Shown here one piece after another: positions 36,429 through 45,283 of a stretch of DNA of 64,000 nt; positions within the stretch are counted from its first letter, which is position 1, and every line of letters starts with the position of its first letter. The stretch comes from Bremerella cremea. Its GTDB lineage: Bacteria > Planctomycetota > Planctomycetia > Pirellulales > Pirellulaceae. The notes below the pieces were generated by a model that saw only the letters and a program-made list of their open reading frames with translations, had not been told where the DNA came from and made no database searches. Location: positions 186,001 through 250,000 of the forward strand of contig NZ_QPEX01000044.1 in assembly GCF_003335505.1 (NCBI RefSeq), read 5' to 3'. The position numbers and the translations under genes are program-made.

Positions 36429-37340
36429 TTACCAGTTCACCGCGAAGACCTGCTTATGATTCTTGTGCGACTTGTCGTGAGCTTGCAGTTCAAACTCGAT
36501 GCCAGAATCACTTAATCGGGCTAGGGTCCAGCCGTTGGGCTGGGCTTCGTCAAAGACATAGGCTGCTGCGGGAAGATTGATTAGATCCAAATCGCCAGCT
36601 TTGGTATGGGCCCATACATGCGAGTGGCCGAAGACGTACGCTTTGACTTGAGGCCGAGCATGCAGCACTTCCAGGAACTCGGCCGTGTCGGCAATGCCAC
36701 CAATCGTTTTGCCTTCTTGGATAGGTCCCATGTGTAACGTGTGATGGGCCATCACAATCGCAGGCTTATCTGCCCTGGCATCAAGTGCCTCGGCCAACCA
36801 CTTTAATTGGGCCTCACCCAGTTCGCCGGTGACGATGTTGGTATGCATTAGCGAGTCGAGCAGAAACAAGTTGGCCTGAGGTGTTTCCAGCACCGTCACA
36901 TGCTTCGAGGTAACCAATGGCTTTTCAGGACGCTGTGCTTTCAACGCATGATAGAAGTTGGGAATGTTGTCATGGTTGCCCATCGTCATGTGCAATTGCT
37001 GTCCTGCATCGATCAGTGGCTGGACACAGTCCGAGAAGTTCGCGTAATCCTCGGGCAACCCCTTGAGATAGGCACAGTCGCCGTTGAATAACACGGCGGC
37101 AGGCTTGGTCTCTAACGCGTTGATCTCGCGGACAACGCTGTTCAGATTGTCGGTCATGTTGACACCCCGGGCTACAGTGTCGGTCGTTTGGGGAATGTGT
37201 GTGTCGGAAACCAATGCTAAGGTCGTTGTTTCCGCTTGCTCTGCGGCCGTGGCAATCCGCAAGACCGACACCCCAGCCAAAGCGGCGGTTGATTGAACCA
37301 GAAACTGACGACGACTGACAGAAGAAAGATGGATAGGCAC
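36429..37340 (-). CDS. Exported calcineurin-like metallophosphoesterase
   Basis: The 303-residue protein starts with a Tat-like signal (SRRQFLVQSTAALAGVSV). It carries the metallophosphoesterase motifs in order: LALVSDTHIP, VLFNGDCAYLKG, MTMGNHDN, VMAHHTLHMG and VFGHSHVW, which supply the two-metal site. Substrate is unknown. The start is GTG 37340 with AAGG at good spacing; the TTG three codons upstream is too close to that site. The gene faces away from the short open frame at 37561 and has its own promoter region. Confidence 0.9.
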   Translation of the reverse strand: MPIHLSSVSRRQFLVQSTAALAGVSVLRIATAAEQAETTTLALVSDTHIPQTTDTVARGVNMTDNLNSVVREINALETKPAAVLFNGDCAYLKGLPEDYANFSDCVQPLIDAGQQLHMTMGNHDNIPNFYHALKAQRPEKPLVTSKHVTVLETPQANLFLLDSLMHTNIVTGELGEAQLKWLAEALDARADKPAIVMAHHTLHMGPIQEGKTIGGIADTAEFLEVLHARPQVKAYVFGHSHVWAHTKAGDLDLINLPAAAYVFDEAQPNGWTLARLSDSGIEFELQAHDKSHKNHKQVFAVNW

Positions 37341-37560
37341 GGTAGGCAACCTTAGCTAGGCAGGCAAAGTAGAAGTAGAAACAACGTTCGTTTAAATTAA
37401 AGCAAAACGGCTGGCAAAACAACGAACTCACTCGCTTGTCGAGGTCGAATTCATATTAAGTTTATAGACCGTTTAACGAGGCGGACATTCCAAAGTGGTT
37501 GGGTCGGCTGCGGGTTAACGAACTTTTAAAGTCGGAAGCAAGCGATGACATCAGGAATTT

Positions 37561-37719
37561 ATGTTGGAATCACTTCAACTAGCCGACCATTGGGCTGGCA
37601 TCCTACGCGGCGATCGCTCGCCTGATCGAGTTCACCCGCCGTTTGCCTGGTACGGCGATACCAGTCCGACTATAGCAAAAGAGGTTTCAAGTGAACTTTT
37701 TCGCTCGGCAGATGTCTAA
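37561..37719 (+). CDS. Possible 52-residue protein
   Basis: An open frame starting ATG with AGGA just upstream encodes a protein-like sequence (MLESLQLADHWAGILRGDRS and later FAWYGDTSPTIAKEVSSELF). There is no signal or membrane segment. No family is recognised. It lies 44 bases before the 142-residue gene in the same direction and could be its leader gene or a fragment of a decayed gene. The evidence is only the ribosome binding site and composition. Confidence 0.35.
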   Translation: MLESLQLADHWAGILRGDRSPDRVHPPFAWYGDTSPTIAKEVSSELFRSADV

Positions 37720-37763
37720 CTTGGTTGTCGCTTACTCGTTCTGTTATTTCGTAACTGAATTCG

Positions 37764-38192
37764 ATGACTGACGAAGAATTTCTCGCAGCATTTGAAGCAT
37801 GCACGCTGCCGCCCGAACTTTGGACTCATACGGCCCACGTCCGAGCGGCCTTTTTGCTTGCCAGAGAGGGGACATGGGTCGAAGCTCTACAGGCGATACG
37901 TTCTCGGATTCAAGCCTACAACGCCGCAACCAACACGCCTGAAGCGATTGATCGCGGCTATCACGAGACCATCACTCAGGCATTCATGCGGTTAGTTTAC
38001 GCGGCCAACCTTCGCACCGGGCCCCATGCCACTTTCGAGGCCTTTTGTTTGCAGCATCCCGAACTGCTCGAAAAAGGAGCGTTGCGAACTTACTACTCGC
38101 GCGAGCGGCTGATGACCTGGGAGGCGAAACGAGATTTCTTCGCGCCTGATCTCTGTCCGCTGCCACTCGTCGACATTCCCCGGGATCTTTAG
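37764..38192 (+). CDS. Conserved-looking hypothetical protein
   Basis: The 142-residue protein is soluble and mostly helical. Its ordered features include ELWTHTAHVRAAFLLAREG and a later RGYHETITQAFMRLVYA, ending RERLMTWEAKRDFFAPDL. I believe similar proteins exist in many bacteria but cannot name a characterised one. It is followed 41 bases later by a MOSC-domain gene in the same direction, so the two may be co-transcribed. Confidence 0.78.
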   Translation: MTDEEFLAAFEACTLPPELWTHTAHVRAAFLLAREGTWVEALQAIRSRIQAYNAATNTPEAIDRGYHETITQAFMRLVYAANLRTGPHATFEAFCLQHPELLEKGALRTYYSRERLMTWEAKRDFFAPDLCPLPLVDIPRDL

Positions 38193-38233
38193 AATCAAAC
38201 ATTCAAGCCTGTCCAGTTTTTGCGGAGTCCCAG

Positions 38234-38800
38234 ATGCCCACACATCTTACGATGGAACAGTTGAACGATGGCCTCCCGATGATCGAGGCCTCCCCAAAAG
38301 ATAACGGGACACTGAAAGCGATTGTCATTCGCCCCGCCACTGAGAAACGTGTTTCGCTCGATTCGTGTGAGTTGAGCCCGCAAGGTGGGGTCCATGGCGA
38401 CAACTGGGCGCAGGGCTGCTGGAAAACACTCCCCGACGGATCGCCCCATCCCGATGTTCAAGTCACCATCATGAACTCGCGGGCCATCGAACTCATTTCG
38501 GGCGATGTAGAACGCTGGCCCCTGGCTGGCGATCAGCTTTTCGCGGACCTTGATTTGAGCGAAACCAACTTGCCACCCGGCACACAGCTTCGTATCGGGG
38601 ACGTGATACTCGAGATCACTGAGATCGCCCATAACGGCTGCAAAAAATTCGCCCAGCGTTTCGGAACCGACGCGGTGAAGTTCGTTAATTCGCCCCCGGG
38701 CAAACGCCTGCACTTGCGGGGTATCTACGCAAAGATCGTCCAGGCAGGCACCGTTCGTGTGGGGGACATAATTCAAAAAGTCGACCAGTATTCTCCTTAG
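38234..38800 (+). CDS. MOSC-domain protein
   Basis: MOSC domains carry a conserved Cys thought to hold or transfer sulfur or to bind molybdenum cofactor. The 188-residue protein has the MOSC pattern LKAIVIRPATEKRVSL, QGGVHGDNWAQG, VTIMNSRAIEL, and the key Cys in HNGCKKFAQRFG, ending RGIYAKIVQAGTVRVGDII. It lacks the N-terminal beta-barrel found in YcbX/MARC proteins. The start is supported by GGAG six bases upstream. Molybdenum-enzyme genes are not nearby, so its partner is unknown. Confidence 0.9.
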   Translation: MPTHLTMEQLNDGLPMIEASPKDNGTLKAIVIRPATEKRVSLDSCELSPQGGVHGDNWAQGCWKTLPDGSPHPDVQVTIMNSRAIELISGDVERWPLAGDQLFADLDLSETNLPPGTQLRIGDVILEITEIAHNGCKKFAQRFGTDAVKFVNSPPGKRLHLRGIYAKIVQAGTVRVGDIIQKVDQYSP

Positions 38801-38920
38801 CAATACGAATCACGGCTCACGCGGTTTCCTTTAGAAAAAGGTTTTCTGGAACCGCCTGCCTCCAGCAGCTAAACTGAACGGCGAAACGATTTTGCCCGCC
38901 TCTCTCAGGATGATTGCTGC

Positions 38921-39985
38921 ATGTTTGCCCGCCTATTGTTGGTTGCTTTAGTTCTTGTCGGTCTGAGCACTTCGCATTCGGTCGCCGACGACGTCTCGTG
39001 GCTGGCCGAGGTCACCACGGTTCCCGCTTCAATCCGCGAGCAGCATGTCTCACCTTTGGGAGATGTTGAATCCCTTGCCCAATGGAACCAACGCCGGCCA
39101 GAGGTCGTCACAGCCTGGAAGGATTTTCTGGGGGCCTATTCCTATTCCGATCTTCCTCTTGAAATCGAGGTGATCAAAAGCGAAGAGTTGGAGTTCTGCA
39201 CACGTACGCTGCTTCGCTATCAAGCCGAGCCAGGCCGAATCGTTCGGGCTTATTTGCTTACTCCGCTTGGCGAGAAGGAAGAGAAATACCCGGCAATTGT
39301 CGCGTTTCATGGAACCAGTGCCAACACGTTCGACAAGCTCGTTGGACTCGCTGCCGAACCAGAACGCCACATGGCTTTGCGTCTGGTGAAAGCCGGCTTC
39401 GTGGTCCTTTGCCCAGAAAACTATCTCTGGGAAGGCAACTCGTACAAAGGTTCAACCGAGGGAGTCTTAAAGAATCATCCCGGCAGCAAGGGGATGGCGG
39501 TCATGTTGGCCGACGGCATGCGAGCCGTTGATGTCTTGCTGGCCCAAGCCCATGTCGATCCGCAGCGAATCGGTGCCTACGGGCATTCGCTGGGGGCCAA
39601 AGAAACGATGTACTTGGCGGCCTTGGACGATCGAATTTGTGCGGCTGTGGCCAGCGAAGGAGGCGTTGAGATCGAATTCAGCAATTGGGACGCCGTTTGG
39701 TACCTTGGCAACGAAGTTCACCAGCCAGACTTTGCCCGCTCGCATCATGAACTGGTGGCTTTGATCGCGCCTCGTCCGTTTCTGGTGCTCGGCGGCGAGC
39801 AAGGCCGAGGTTGCTCTGATGGTGAACGAAGCTGGTCGGCGATTCTTAGCGGCCAGAAGATCGCCGCTTTGTCGGACCAACCCATTCGCCTAGGACTCTA
39901 CAACCACGGAGAAGGGCACACGCTATCTCGGAAATCAGGCGACAAGATCGTCGAATGGCTAACAACGTATGTCGCCCAACGCTAA
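38921..39985 (+). CDS. Exported alpha/beta hydrolase, acetyl xylan esterase-like
   Basis: The 354-residue protein has a signal peptide (to about HSVADD). Its alpha/beta hydrolase core has VAFHGTSANTFDK, a nucleophile elbow IGAYGHSLGAKETMYLAALD with catalytic Ser, and a final Asp/His pair (CSDGERSW and NHGEGHTL). Length and layout fit dienelactone hydrolase or acetyl-xylan-esterase-like enzymes that planctomycetes use on polysaccharides. Substrate is unknown. The ribosome binding site AGGA is at slightly long spacing. Confidence 0.85.
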   Translation: MFARLLLVALVLVGLSTSHSVADDVSWLAEVTTVPASIREQHVSPLGDVESLAQWNQRRPEVVTAWKDFLGAYSYSDLPLEIEVIKSEELEFCTRTLLRYQAEPGRIVRAYLLTPLGEKEEKYPAIVAFHGTSANTFDKLVGLAAEPERHMALRLVKAGFVVLCPENYLWEGNSYKGSTEGVLKNHPGSKGMAVMLADGMRAVDVLLAQAHVDPQRIGAYGHSLGAKETMYLAALDDRICAAVASEGGVEIEFSNWDAVWYLGNEVHQPDFARSHHELVALIAPRPFLVLGGEQGRGCSDGERSWSAILSGQKIAALSDQPIRLGLYNHGEGHTLSRKSGDKIVEWLTTYVAQR

Positions 39986-40062
39986 GCAGACGAAAGCACC
40001 ACGTCTCACCCAAACGCTCTGACGTGGCGCTGGGTGATACGTTTAATATTTGCCAAAGCGTG

Positions 40063-40251
40063 TTATTTGGCGAGCTTCTTTTTTGCGGTCGTCAAACCTT
40101 TCGAGATCGTATCGACACATTCTGCGGCGTCCATCTGAGCCAATAGCAAGAACGCTTCACTCAAGACTCGCTTGGTATCGGCCACGGTGATCTCGGTCTT
40201 GTCGGTGTCGACATGGCGTGAGACTTCGTTGTAGAAATCAGTCAACTTCAT
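40063..40251 (-). CDS. Small helical protein of unknown function
   Basis: The 62-residue protein starts with ATG preceded by AAAGGA at good spacing. It is helical and charged (MKLTDFYNEVSRHVD, RVLSEAFLLLAQMDAAECVD), with a basic C-terminus KGLTTAKKKLAK and no membrane segment. The upstream in-frame extension to 40458 is low-quality sequence and is rejected. No family is recognised. It may be a small binding or regulatory protein. Confidence 0.68.
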   Translation of the reverse strand: MKLTDFYNEVSRHVDTDKTEITVADTKRVLSEAFLLLAQMDAAECVDTISKGLTTAKKKLAK

Positions 40252-40570
40252 CGTGCTTCCTTTCGAATGAAAATGCAATTTACAAAGGGTTACGCCACCC
40301 AGTGTAGCGAAATTATCATTCGACGTCATGACAAACGAATGCGGTTCGCTCTGACGCGATGGATCTTCCGTACACGATGACGGCATCTCGGCCGTCAAAG
40401 AAAAGGACGCGATAGGACTCTCAGGCTTCATCCTCGCCACGAAATCAATTACGATCAACCGACAGCGAATGATTGATGCGCATGTGCTTCCGCCGGGGGC
40501 CCTTGTTCGATTAGCGGCGCGGTCCTTGATGAAACTCCCTCCTCACAATCCCTCTCTACGAGAACCGATC
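40252..40570. other. Divergent intergenic region
   Basis: This spacer lies between the 62-residue gene and the divergent esterase gene and holds both promoters by position. No repeat or RNA structure stands out. Confidence 0.4.
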
Positions 40571-41413
40571 ATGTCTTCTCCCTGGAAACTTGCGAGCGTT
40601 GTTCTTCTGTTACTTGGTACCGGAGTTCTCTCCGCTGCGGCCCCCTCAGGCGAACCGACGGTCTACAAAGAAGTTGATGGACGCCCTTTGAAGTTGTACA
40701 TCACCAAACCCGACGACTGGCAGAAATCGGACAGCCGACCGGCGATTGTTTTCTTTCATGGCGGTGGCTGGGTAGGGGGTGCGCCAGGTCAGTTTACCGA
40801 GCATAGCAAGCATCTAGCCAAGCAGGGCATGGTTACGGTTCAAGTCGAATATCGCCTGCTCGACCGAAAAAACAACGATCCCCCGACCATTTGCATAGAA
40901 GACGCGCTCGACGCGATGCGTTGGGTGCGTTCGCATGCCGAGGAGTTGGGTATCGATCCGAATCGTATTGCCACTGCCGGCGGATCGGCTGGCGGGCACC
41001 TAGCTGCTTATCTTGGCACCGTCGATGTGCGGCAAGCGGGCGTTTCCACCAAACCAAACGCAATGGTCTTGTTTAACCCCGTGTACGATAACGGCCCCGA
41101 TGGCTGGGGAACACAGCGGGTAAAAGATCGTTACCAGGAGTTCTCTCCTGCTCATAACATCAGTGCCGACGATCCTCCTCATCTCGTTTTTCTCGGTTCC
41201 CAAGACAAGCTCATCCCGGTTGCAACGGCGGAAAACTTCCAGCAGCAAATGCAAGACGCGGGTGTTCGTAGCGAACTACGCATCTACCAAGGGCAGGGGC
41301 ACGGCTTCTTTAACCACGGGAAAGATAACAATCGCTGGTACAACGCCACCATTGAAGAGACCGATAAGTTCCTTCAATCACTTGGCTGGATAACCCCACC
41401 GCCAGCCTCATAG
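40571..41413 (+). CDS. Exported alpha/beta hydrolase (esterase/lipase, HSL-like)
   Basis: The 280-residue protein has a signal peptide (about residues 1-22, ending VLSAAAPSG). The oxyanion-hole motif FFHGGGWVGG, the nucleophile elbow ATAGGSAGGHLAAYLG (Ser in GGSAGG), an Asp in GSQDKLIPVATA and a His in GQGHGFFN complete the catalytic triad of hormone-sensitive-lipase-like esterases. Substrate is unknown. The start is chosen so that the signal peptide is N-terminal; earlier in-frame starts at 40469 and 40529 would bury it. Confidence 0.88.
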   Translation: MSSPWKLASVVLLLLGTGVLSAAAPSGEPTVYKEVDGRPLKLYITKPDDWQKSDSRPAIVFFHGGGWVGGAPGQFTEHSKHLAKQGMVTVQVEYRLLDRKNNDPPTICIEDALDAMRWVRSHAEELGIDPNRIATAGGSAGGHLAAYLGTVDVRQAGVSTKPNAMVLFNPVYDNGPDGWGTQRVKDRYQEFSPAHNISADDPPHLVFLGSQDKLIPVATAENFQQQMQDAGVRSELRIYQGQGHGFFNHGKDNNRWYNATIEETDKFLQSLGWITPPPAS

Positions 41414-41439
41414 GAACTTTGGCAACGTCTGCCAATAAC

Positions 41440-41472
41440 AACACCCCCGCCGAGTAGCTTGGCAGGGGTGTT
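41440..41472. terminator. Bidirectional terminator
   Basis: An imperfect stem with AACACCCC and GGGGTGTT outer arms and a GCC/GGC inner part (one C-A mismatch) lies between converging genes. It is followed by TTTGTTT on the plus strand. Confidence 0.7.
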
Positions 41473-41520
41473 TGTTTCGGGACCGATCCTCACTGGTAGC
41501 GAGTCGTATTTACAAGCCGG

Positions 41521-42966
41521 TTAACGGGCGACCCCATGAGAAGCTTCGGCGGTTACCGAGATGCCCGCTGGTGCTTCCTCAGCTGATTGGGGCGCTTTTA
41601 AAGATTGGAGAAACTGGATCAGCGCGTACTGTTTCTCTTCGCTCATCAGGGCAAATCTCCGGACCGACGTCTTGGCTTCCCCTCCGTGCCATTCAATGGC
41701 CCCGCGCAACGTTTGGGCCCGTCCATCGTGCATGTAAGGGGCAGAATCGGCCACGCCCCATAGGGGAGGCGTGCGATATTCCATGTGATGCTGCTGGTCG
41801 ATAGCCAACAAGGGAGCCGGCTCACGCCGCACCATTCCGTGGTACCCGCTGATCACATCCATGTTCGCTCCTACGCTGATTTCTGGTAGCGGCTCGGCGG
41901 GAATTGGGTCTTCAAACAACGGCCCCATATCATGCAGCAAAAAGTCGGAGAAAACACCGCTCACTTGCCCGACATCAGCCACATGGCATTCCGCACATCC
42001 AATCGCATTGAACGATATCTGACCTTCCGCAATACGCTGCTTACCTTTCTCTTCTGCAGGCAAGACCTGTTCCGGACGGGGAAGCGAGCGAACGTACTGA
42101 ATTAACGCGTTCACTTGCTCGCCACTTAAATCGCTTCCCTCGAGTTCGTAATCTGGCTGCAGGGGATCTTTCGTCTGATGAAATTCATGAACTTGCAGCC
42201 CAATTTCCGTAGCACAGGCCCCTTTGATGAATAAGTCGAGATCCTTCATTTGTCCGCGCCAACCAAACCGGCCAGACTTCCGCCCCGAGACCCCCGTCGT
42301 GCTTCCTTTCTGTATTTCGACTAGCGCGTCGATATCCGAATCGCTAATCTTTCGATCGATTTCATCTACCCCAAAAAGCTGTGGTGGATTGCGTTCGGCC
42401 AGGGCATATTGCACGCCTTCGTGAAAGATCACCAAGTTCAGTGGCAACGCGTTTATTTTGGGAAGATCGCGACGGCTAAGCATCTTGAGAATGCGAGCTT
42501 TCGACTGATTCGTTGAAGGCAATGTTGCCGTCACATCGGCACGTTTACTGACAAACTCGGGATTGGTACTTTCACGATGCAATAGCACGCCCAGCGAGAA
42601 CCGTCCTTGCGTGTCGACAAAATCAGGGTGCATCCGATGCAGTGTTCCCAGGAACTTTTTCGCCGTACGCCGCGTGAATTCCCCGGTCTCTGGCAGGAAG
42701 GAGAGAAATTGAGCGTTATTGGCTAAGTTGCCACTTCCACCAACGCCACCTAACGAGTGGCAATTCACACACCCTTTTCCATTGAAGAGAGGCCCTAATC
42801 CATCGCCGTTGGGACTTAGCGGGTCGTTGGGTTCCCATTGGTGCAAGAACAACTCGCGACCTTCAGCGACGCGACCAGCACCGCTATCAAATTGCGCTTG
42901 AACGCTTGCCCATGTCGCCAGCGATAACACAAGGGAAATGCCGAAGAAACGAGTCCACTTAGCCAT
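41521..42966 (-). CDS. Exported di-haem cytochrome c (DUF1111-like)
   Basis: The 481-residue protein has a signal peptide (about residues 1-22) and two haem-binding CxxCH motifs: CVNCHSLGG (about residue 63) and CAECHVADV (about residue 326). The C-terminal ending SAPYMHDGRAQTLRGAIEWHGGEA is typical of the DUF1111/CcoP-like di-haem oxidoreductase family. A planctomycete role could be electron transfer or peroxide reduction in the periplasm. The start at ATG 42966 gives a clean signal peptide; the frame upstream does not. It is transcribed alone. Confidence 0.87.
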   Translation of the reverse strand: MAKWTRFFGISLVLSLATWASVQAQFDSGAGRVAEGRELFLHQWEPNDPLSPNGDGLGPLFNGKGCVNCHSLGGVGGSGNLANNAQFLSFLPETGEFTRRTAKKFLGTLHRMHPDFVDTQGRFSLGVLLHRESTNPEFVSKRADVTATLPSTNQSKARILKMLSRRDLPKINALPLNLVIFHEGVQYALAERNPPQLFGVDEIDRKISDSDIDALVEIQKGSTTGVSGRKSGRFGWRGQMKDLDLFIKGACATEIGLQVHEFHQTKDPLQPDYELEGSDLSGEQVNALIQYVRSLPRPEQVLPAEEKGKQRIAEGQISFNAIGCAECHVADVGQVSGVFSDFLLHDMGPLFEDPIPAEPLPEISVGANMDVISGYHGMVRREPAPLLAIDQQHHMEYRTPPLWGVADSAPYMHDGRAQTLRGAIEWHGGEAKTSVRRFALMSEEKQYALIQFLQSLKAPQSAEEAPAGISVTAEASHGVAR

Positions 42967-43156
42967 ACCAATTCCCTGCCTTTTTATTCTGGGAATGTTC
43001 TTCCATCCATTTATATGTGTAGAGAAACTCTTCTTTCGATGCAACGAATTTGTCCGTGCCAGCCATAAAGAATCGCTTCCTGCCGATTCTCCGCGCATAA
43101 CAATGCCGTAGAATGAAAGCTATCTCTGTGAAATAGCCTATAGGAGCCTGTCCTCG

Positions 43157-43558
43157 ATGTCCTCTCAATTCAATCCCTTGAACGATGCGGAACAGCATGT
43201 CATTCTGCGAAAAGGAACCGAGCGTCCCTTCACCGGCGAGTACACCGACCTGAAAACAACCGGCACGTTCATCTGCCGCCAGTGTAACCTGCCGATCTAT
43301 CGATCTGACGACAAGTTTGAAAGTCGCTGCGGCTGGCCAAGCTTTGATGAAAGCCTGGGGGATTCCGTCCGGCGTGTCCCCGATGCCGACGGACGACGGA
43401 CAGAAATTGTCTGTGCGAATTGCGGCGGGCACTTGGGACACGTCTTCGAAGGCGAGGGCTTCACCCCCAAGAACACGCGTCATTGTGTGAATTCAATCTC
43501 CATGCGATTCATTCCCGCTGGCGAATCGCTGCCGGAAGTCATCACGGCAGAGTCTTAA
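43157..43558 (+). CDS. msrB: Peptide-methionine (R)-S-oxide reductase
   Basis: MsrB repairs the R-sulfoxide of oxidised methionine in proteins. The 133-residue protein shows the zinc Cys pairs C40/C43 and C86/C89, the substrate region RCGWPSF and the catalytic Cys110 in RHCVNSISM. Length is normal and there is no MsrA fusion or signal peptide. The start has AGGAG at nine bases. The SGNH gene follows after 36 bases on the same strand and an OxyR-like regulator follows that one. Confidence 0.96.
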   Translation: MSSQFNPLNDAEQHVILRKGTERPFTGEYTDLKTTGTFICRQCNLPIYRSDDKFESRCGWPSFDESLGDSVRRVPDADGRRTEIVCANCGGHLGHVFEGEGFTPKNTRHCVNSISMRFIPAGESLPEVITAES

Positions 43559-43594
43559 TGAGCGGGCTTTATCTTGGCCTGGAAAGGTTTAGCG

Positions 43595-44221
43595 ATGTCG
43601 GGACATGTGGTTTTATTGGGCGATTCGATCTTCGATAACGCCTCGTATGTTTCCGGTGGGATGTCGGTGATCGACCATCTTCGCCGCCGCTTGCCCAGTG
43701 GAAGCAAAGCCAGTTTACGTGCGGTCGATGGGGCTTGTGTCACCAATGTGTACCGTCAACTCCAGCAATTGCCTGCCGATGCAACGCACTTTGTTTTGAG
43801 CATCGGCGGGAACGATGCCTTGTTTGCTGCTGGAGATCTGTTTACCGAAGATCCTCAACCGTTGGCCCAATCACTGGAACGCACGGCCCACGTGGTCGAG
43901 CAGTTCGCCCAGGAACATCGCGAACTGTTGATCCACCTGAAACAATGGGAAAAGCCGCTGGTTGTCTGCACGATATACGACCACATCCCTTCGCTGAGCC
44001 CAGGAGAACGCGCCGGACTGAGCATATTCAACGATGCGATCTCGCGTAATATTTTTCGTCTCGGGGCGACGCTAATCGATCTGCGGCTAGTTTGCGACGA
44101 CACACGTGACTACGCGGAAATCTCGCCGATTGAACCTTCCGCCCAAGGCGGCGAGAAGATCGCGCGAGCTATCGCCGATGCTATTCTGCAAATTGGGAGC
44201 CCGCGTCGTGTGATTGTCTGA
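43595..44221 (+). CDS. SGNH/GDSL-fold hydrolase-like protein
   Basis: The 208-residue protein has the SGNH block I GDSIFDN at the start and block III GGND in VLSIGGNDALFAAGD. Block V, normally DxxH, reads SPIEPSAQGG, so the catalytic Asp and His positions are Ser and Glu. This may be a subfamily trait or signify a changed activity. There is no signal peptide. It lies 36 bases after msrB and may be co-transcribed with it. Start at ATG 43595 is supported by AAAGG upstream. Confidence 0.82.
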   Translation: MSGHVVLLGDSIFDNASYVSGGMSVIDHLRRRLPSGSKASLRAVDGACVTNVYRQLQQLPADATHFVLSIGGNDALFAAGDLFTEDPQPLAQSLERTAHVVEQFAQEHRELLIHLKQWEKPLVVCTIYDHIPSLSPGERAGLSIFNDAISRNIFRLGATLIDLRLVCDDTRDYAEISPIEPSAQGGEKIARAIADAILQIGSPRRVIV

Positions 44222-44339
44222 TCGACTTTCGCACTAGCCAATCTTGCCATCGTGAGGGTTCCCACAACAATGCGAGTTATGCATACTAGAGACCTACGAC
44301 AATGCAATTAACGCATTAGAATTTCGCAGGATCTTGGCG

Positions 44340-45227
44340 ATGGACATCGAGCAGCTTCAACAATTCCTCAAAGTCGCCGAACTTGGCAACTTCACTCGTG
44401 CGGCCGAGGTCCTCAGCATTTCGCAGCCGGCGCTTAGTCGCTCGATTGCTCGCTTGGAGGAAGAACTAGGGCAACCGCTGTTCGAACGCCAATCGCGTAA
44501 AGTCGTTCTGACCGATGCGGGGAACTTGCTTCAATCGCGTGCCCACCGCATTGTTTCCTTGGTCGAAGACACGAAGGCCGAGATCTGCGACGACGGCGAG
44601 AGTGGCCGCGTTCGTCTGGGGGCGATTCCCACAATCGCCCCGTTCTTCCTCCCAGAAATGCTCAGCCCATTCGCCGAGGCTTTTCCGAAAGCGCATCTGA
44701 CCGTCCAAGAAGACACCACCGACAACCTCTTGCGACGATGTCAGCAAGGAGAAATCGACGTGGCGATTCTCGCCTTGCCGATCACCGCCAAACACTTAGA
44801 GATTGAACCGCTTTTTGAAGAGGAACTGCTACTGGTCTTACCGACGGAGCATCCACTGTGCGAAAAGAAACAGATCAAGCTGGCCGATGTCGAACCGTAT
44901 CCGTTTGTCTTGCTAGACGAAGCGCACTGCTTATCCGATAACATCGTCACCTTTTGCCGACACCGCTCGTTCAACCCTATTTCAGTGGAACGAACCAGCC
45001 AACTTGCAACCGTGCAAGAGTTGGTCTCGATGAATCATGGTGTCTCGATGATTCCGGCCATGGCCAAGAATCTCGATACCAGTCCGCGTCGTGTCTACCG
45101 CTCTCTTGCTGGTACCAAGCCCACACGTAAGATTGCGATGACCTGGAACCCGTACCGTTTTCAATGCAAGCTACTGGAACGTTTCAAAGAACACATCCGG
45201 GCATTCTCGCAGGCTTACGGCCTTTAG
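44340..45227 (+). CDS. LysR-family regulator, OxyR-like
   Basis: OxyR activates peroxide-defence genes after two Cys residues form a disulfide. The 295-residue protein has an N-terminal helix-turn-helix (FLKVAELGNFTRAAEVLSIS). Its sensor domain has a Cys pair spaced exactly as in OxyR, in the motif CLSDNIVTFC (residues 197 and 206), preceded by LLDEAH. The motif matches the E. coli C199/C208 segment. No catalase or ahp gene is adjacent, but msrB lies close by. A TTG two codons upstream would give residues 199 and 208. Confidence 0.88.
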   Translation: MDIEQLQQFLKVAELGNFTRAAEVLSISQPALSRSIARLEEELGQPLFERQSRKVVLTDAGNLLQSRAHRIVSLVEDTKAEICDDGESGRVRLGAIPTIAPFFLPEMLSPFAEAFPKAHLTVQEDTTDNLLRRCQQGEIDVAILALPITAKHLEIEPLFEEELLLVLPTEHPLCEKKQIKLADVEPYPFVLLDEAHCLSDNIVTFCRHRSFNPISVERTSQLATVQELVSMNHGVSMIPAMAKNLDTSPRRVYRSLAGTKPTRKIAMTWNPYRFQCKLLERFKEHIRAFSQAYGL

Positions 45228-45283
45228 CAGGCTGCAAAACAGGTCTGCAGCGGTTCAGAAACCACCGATTTCATCAACGGTTA

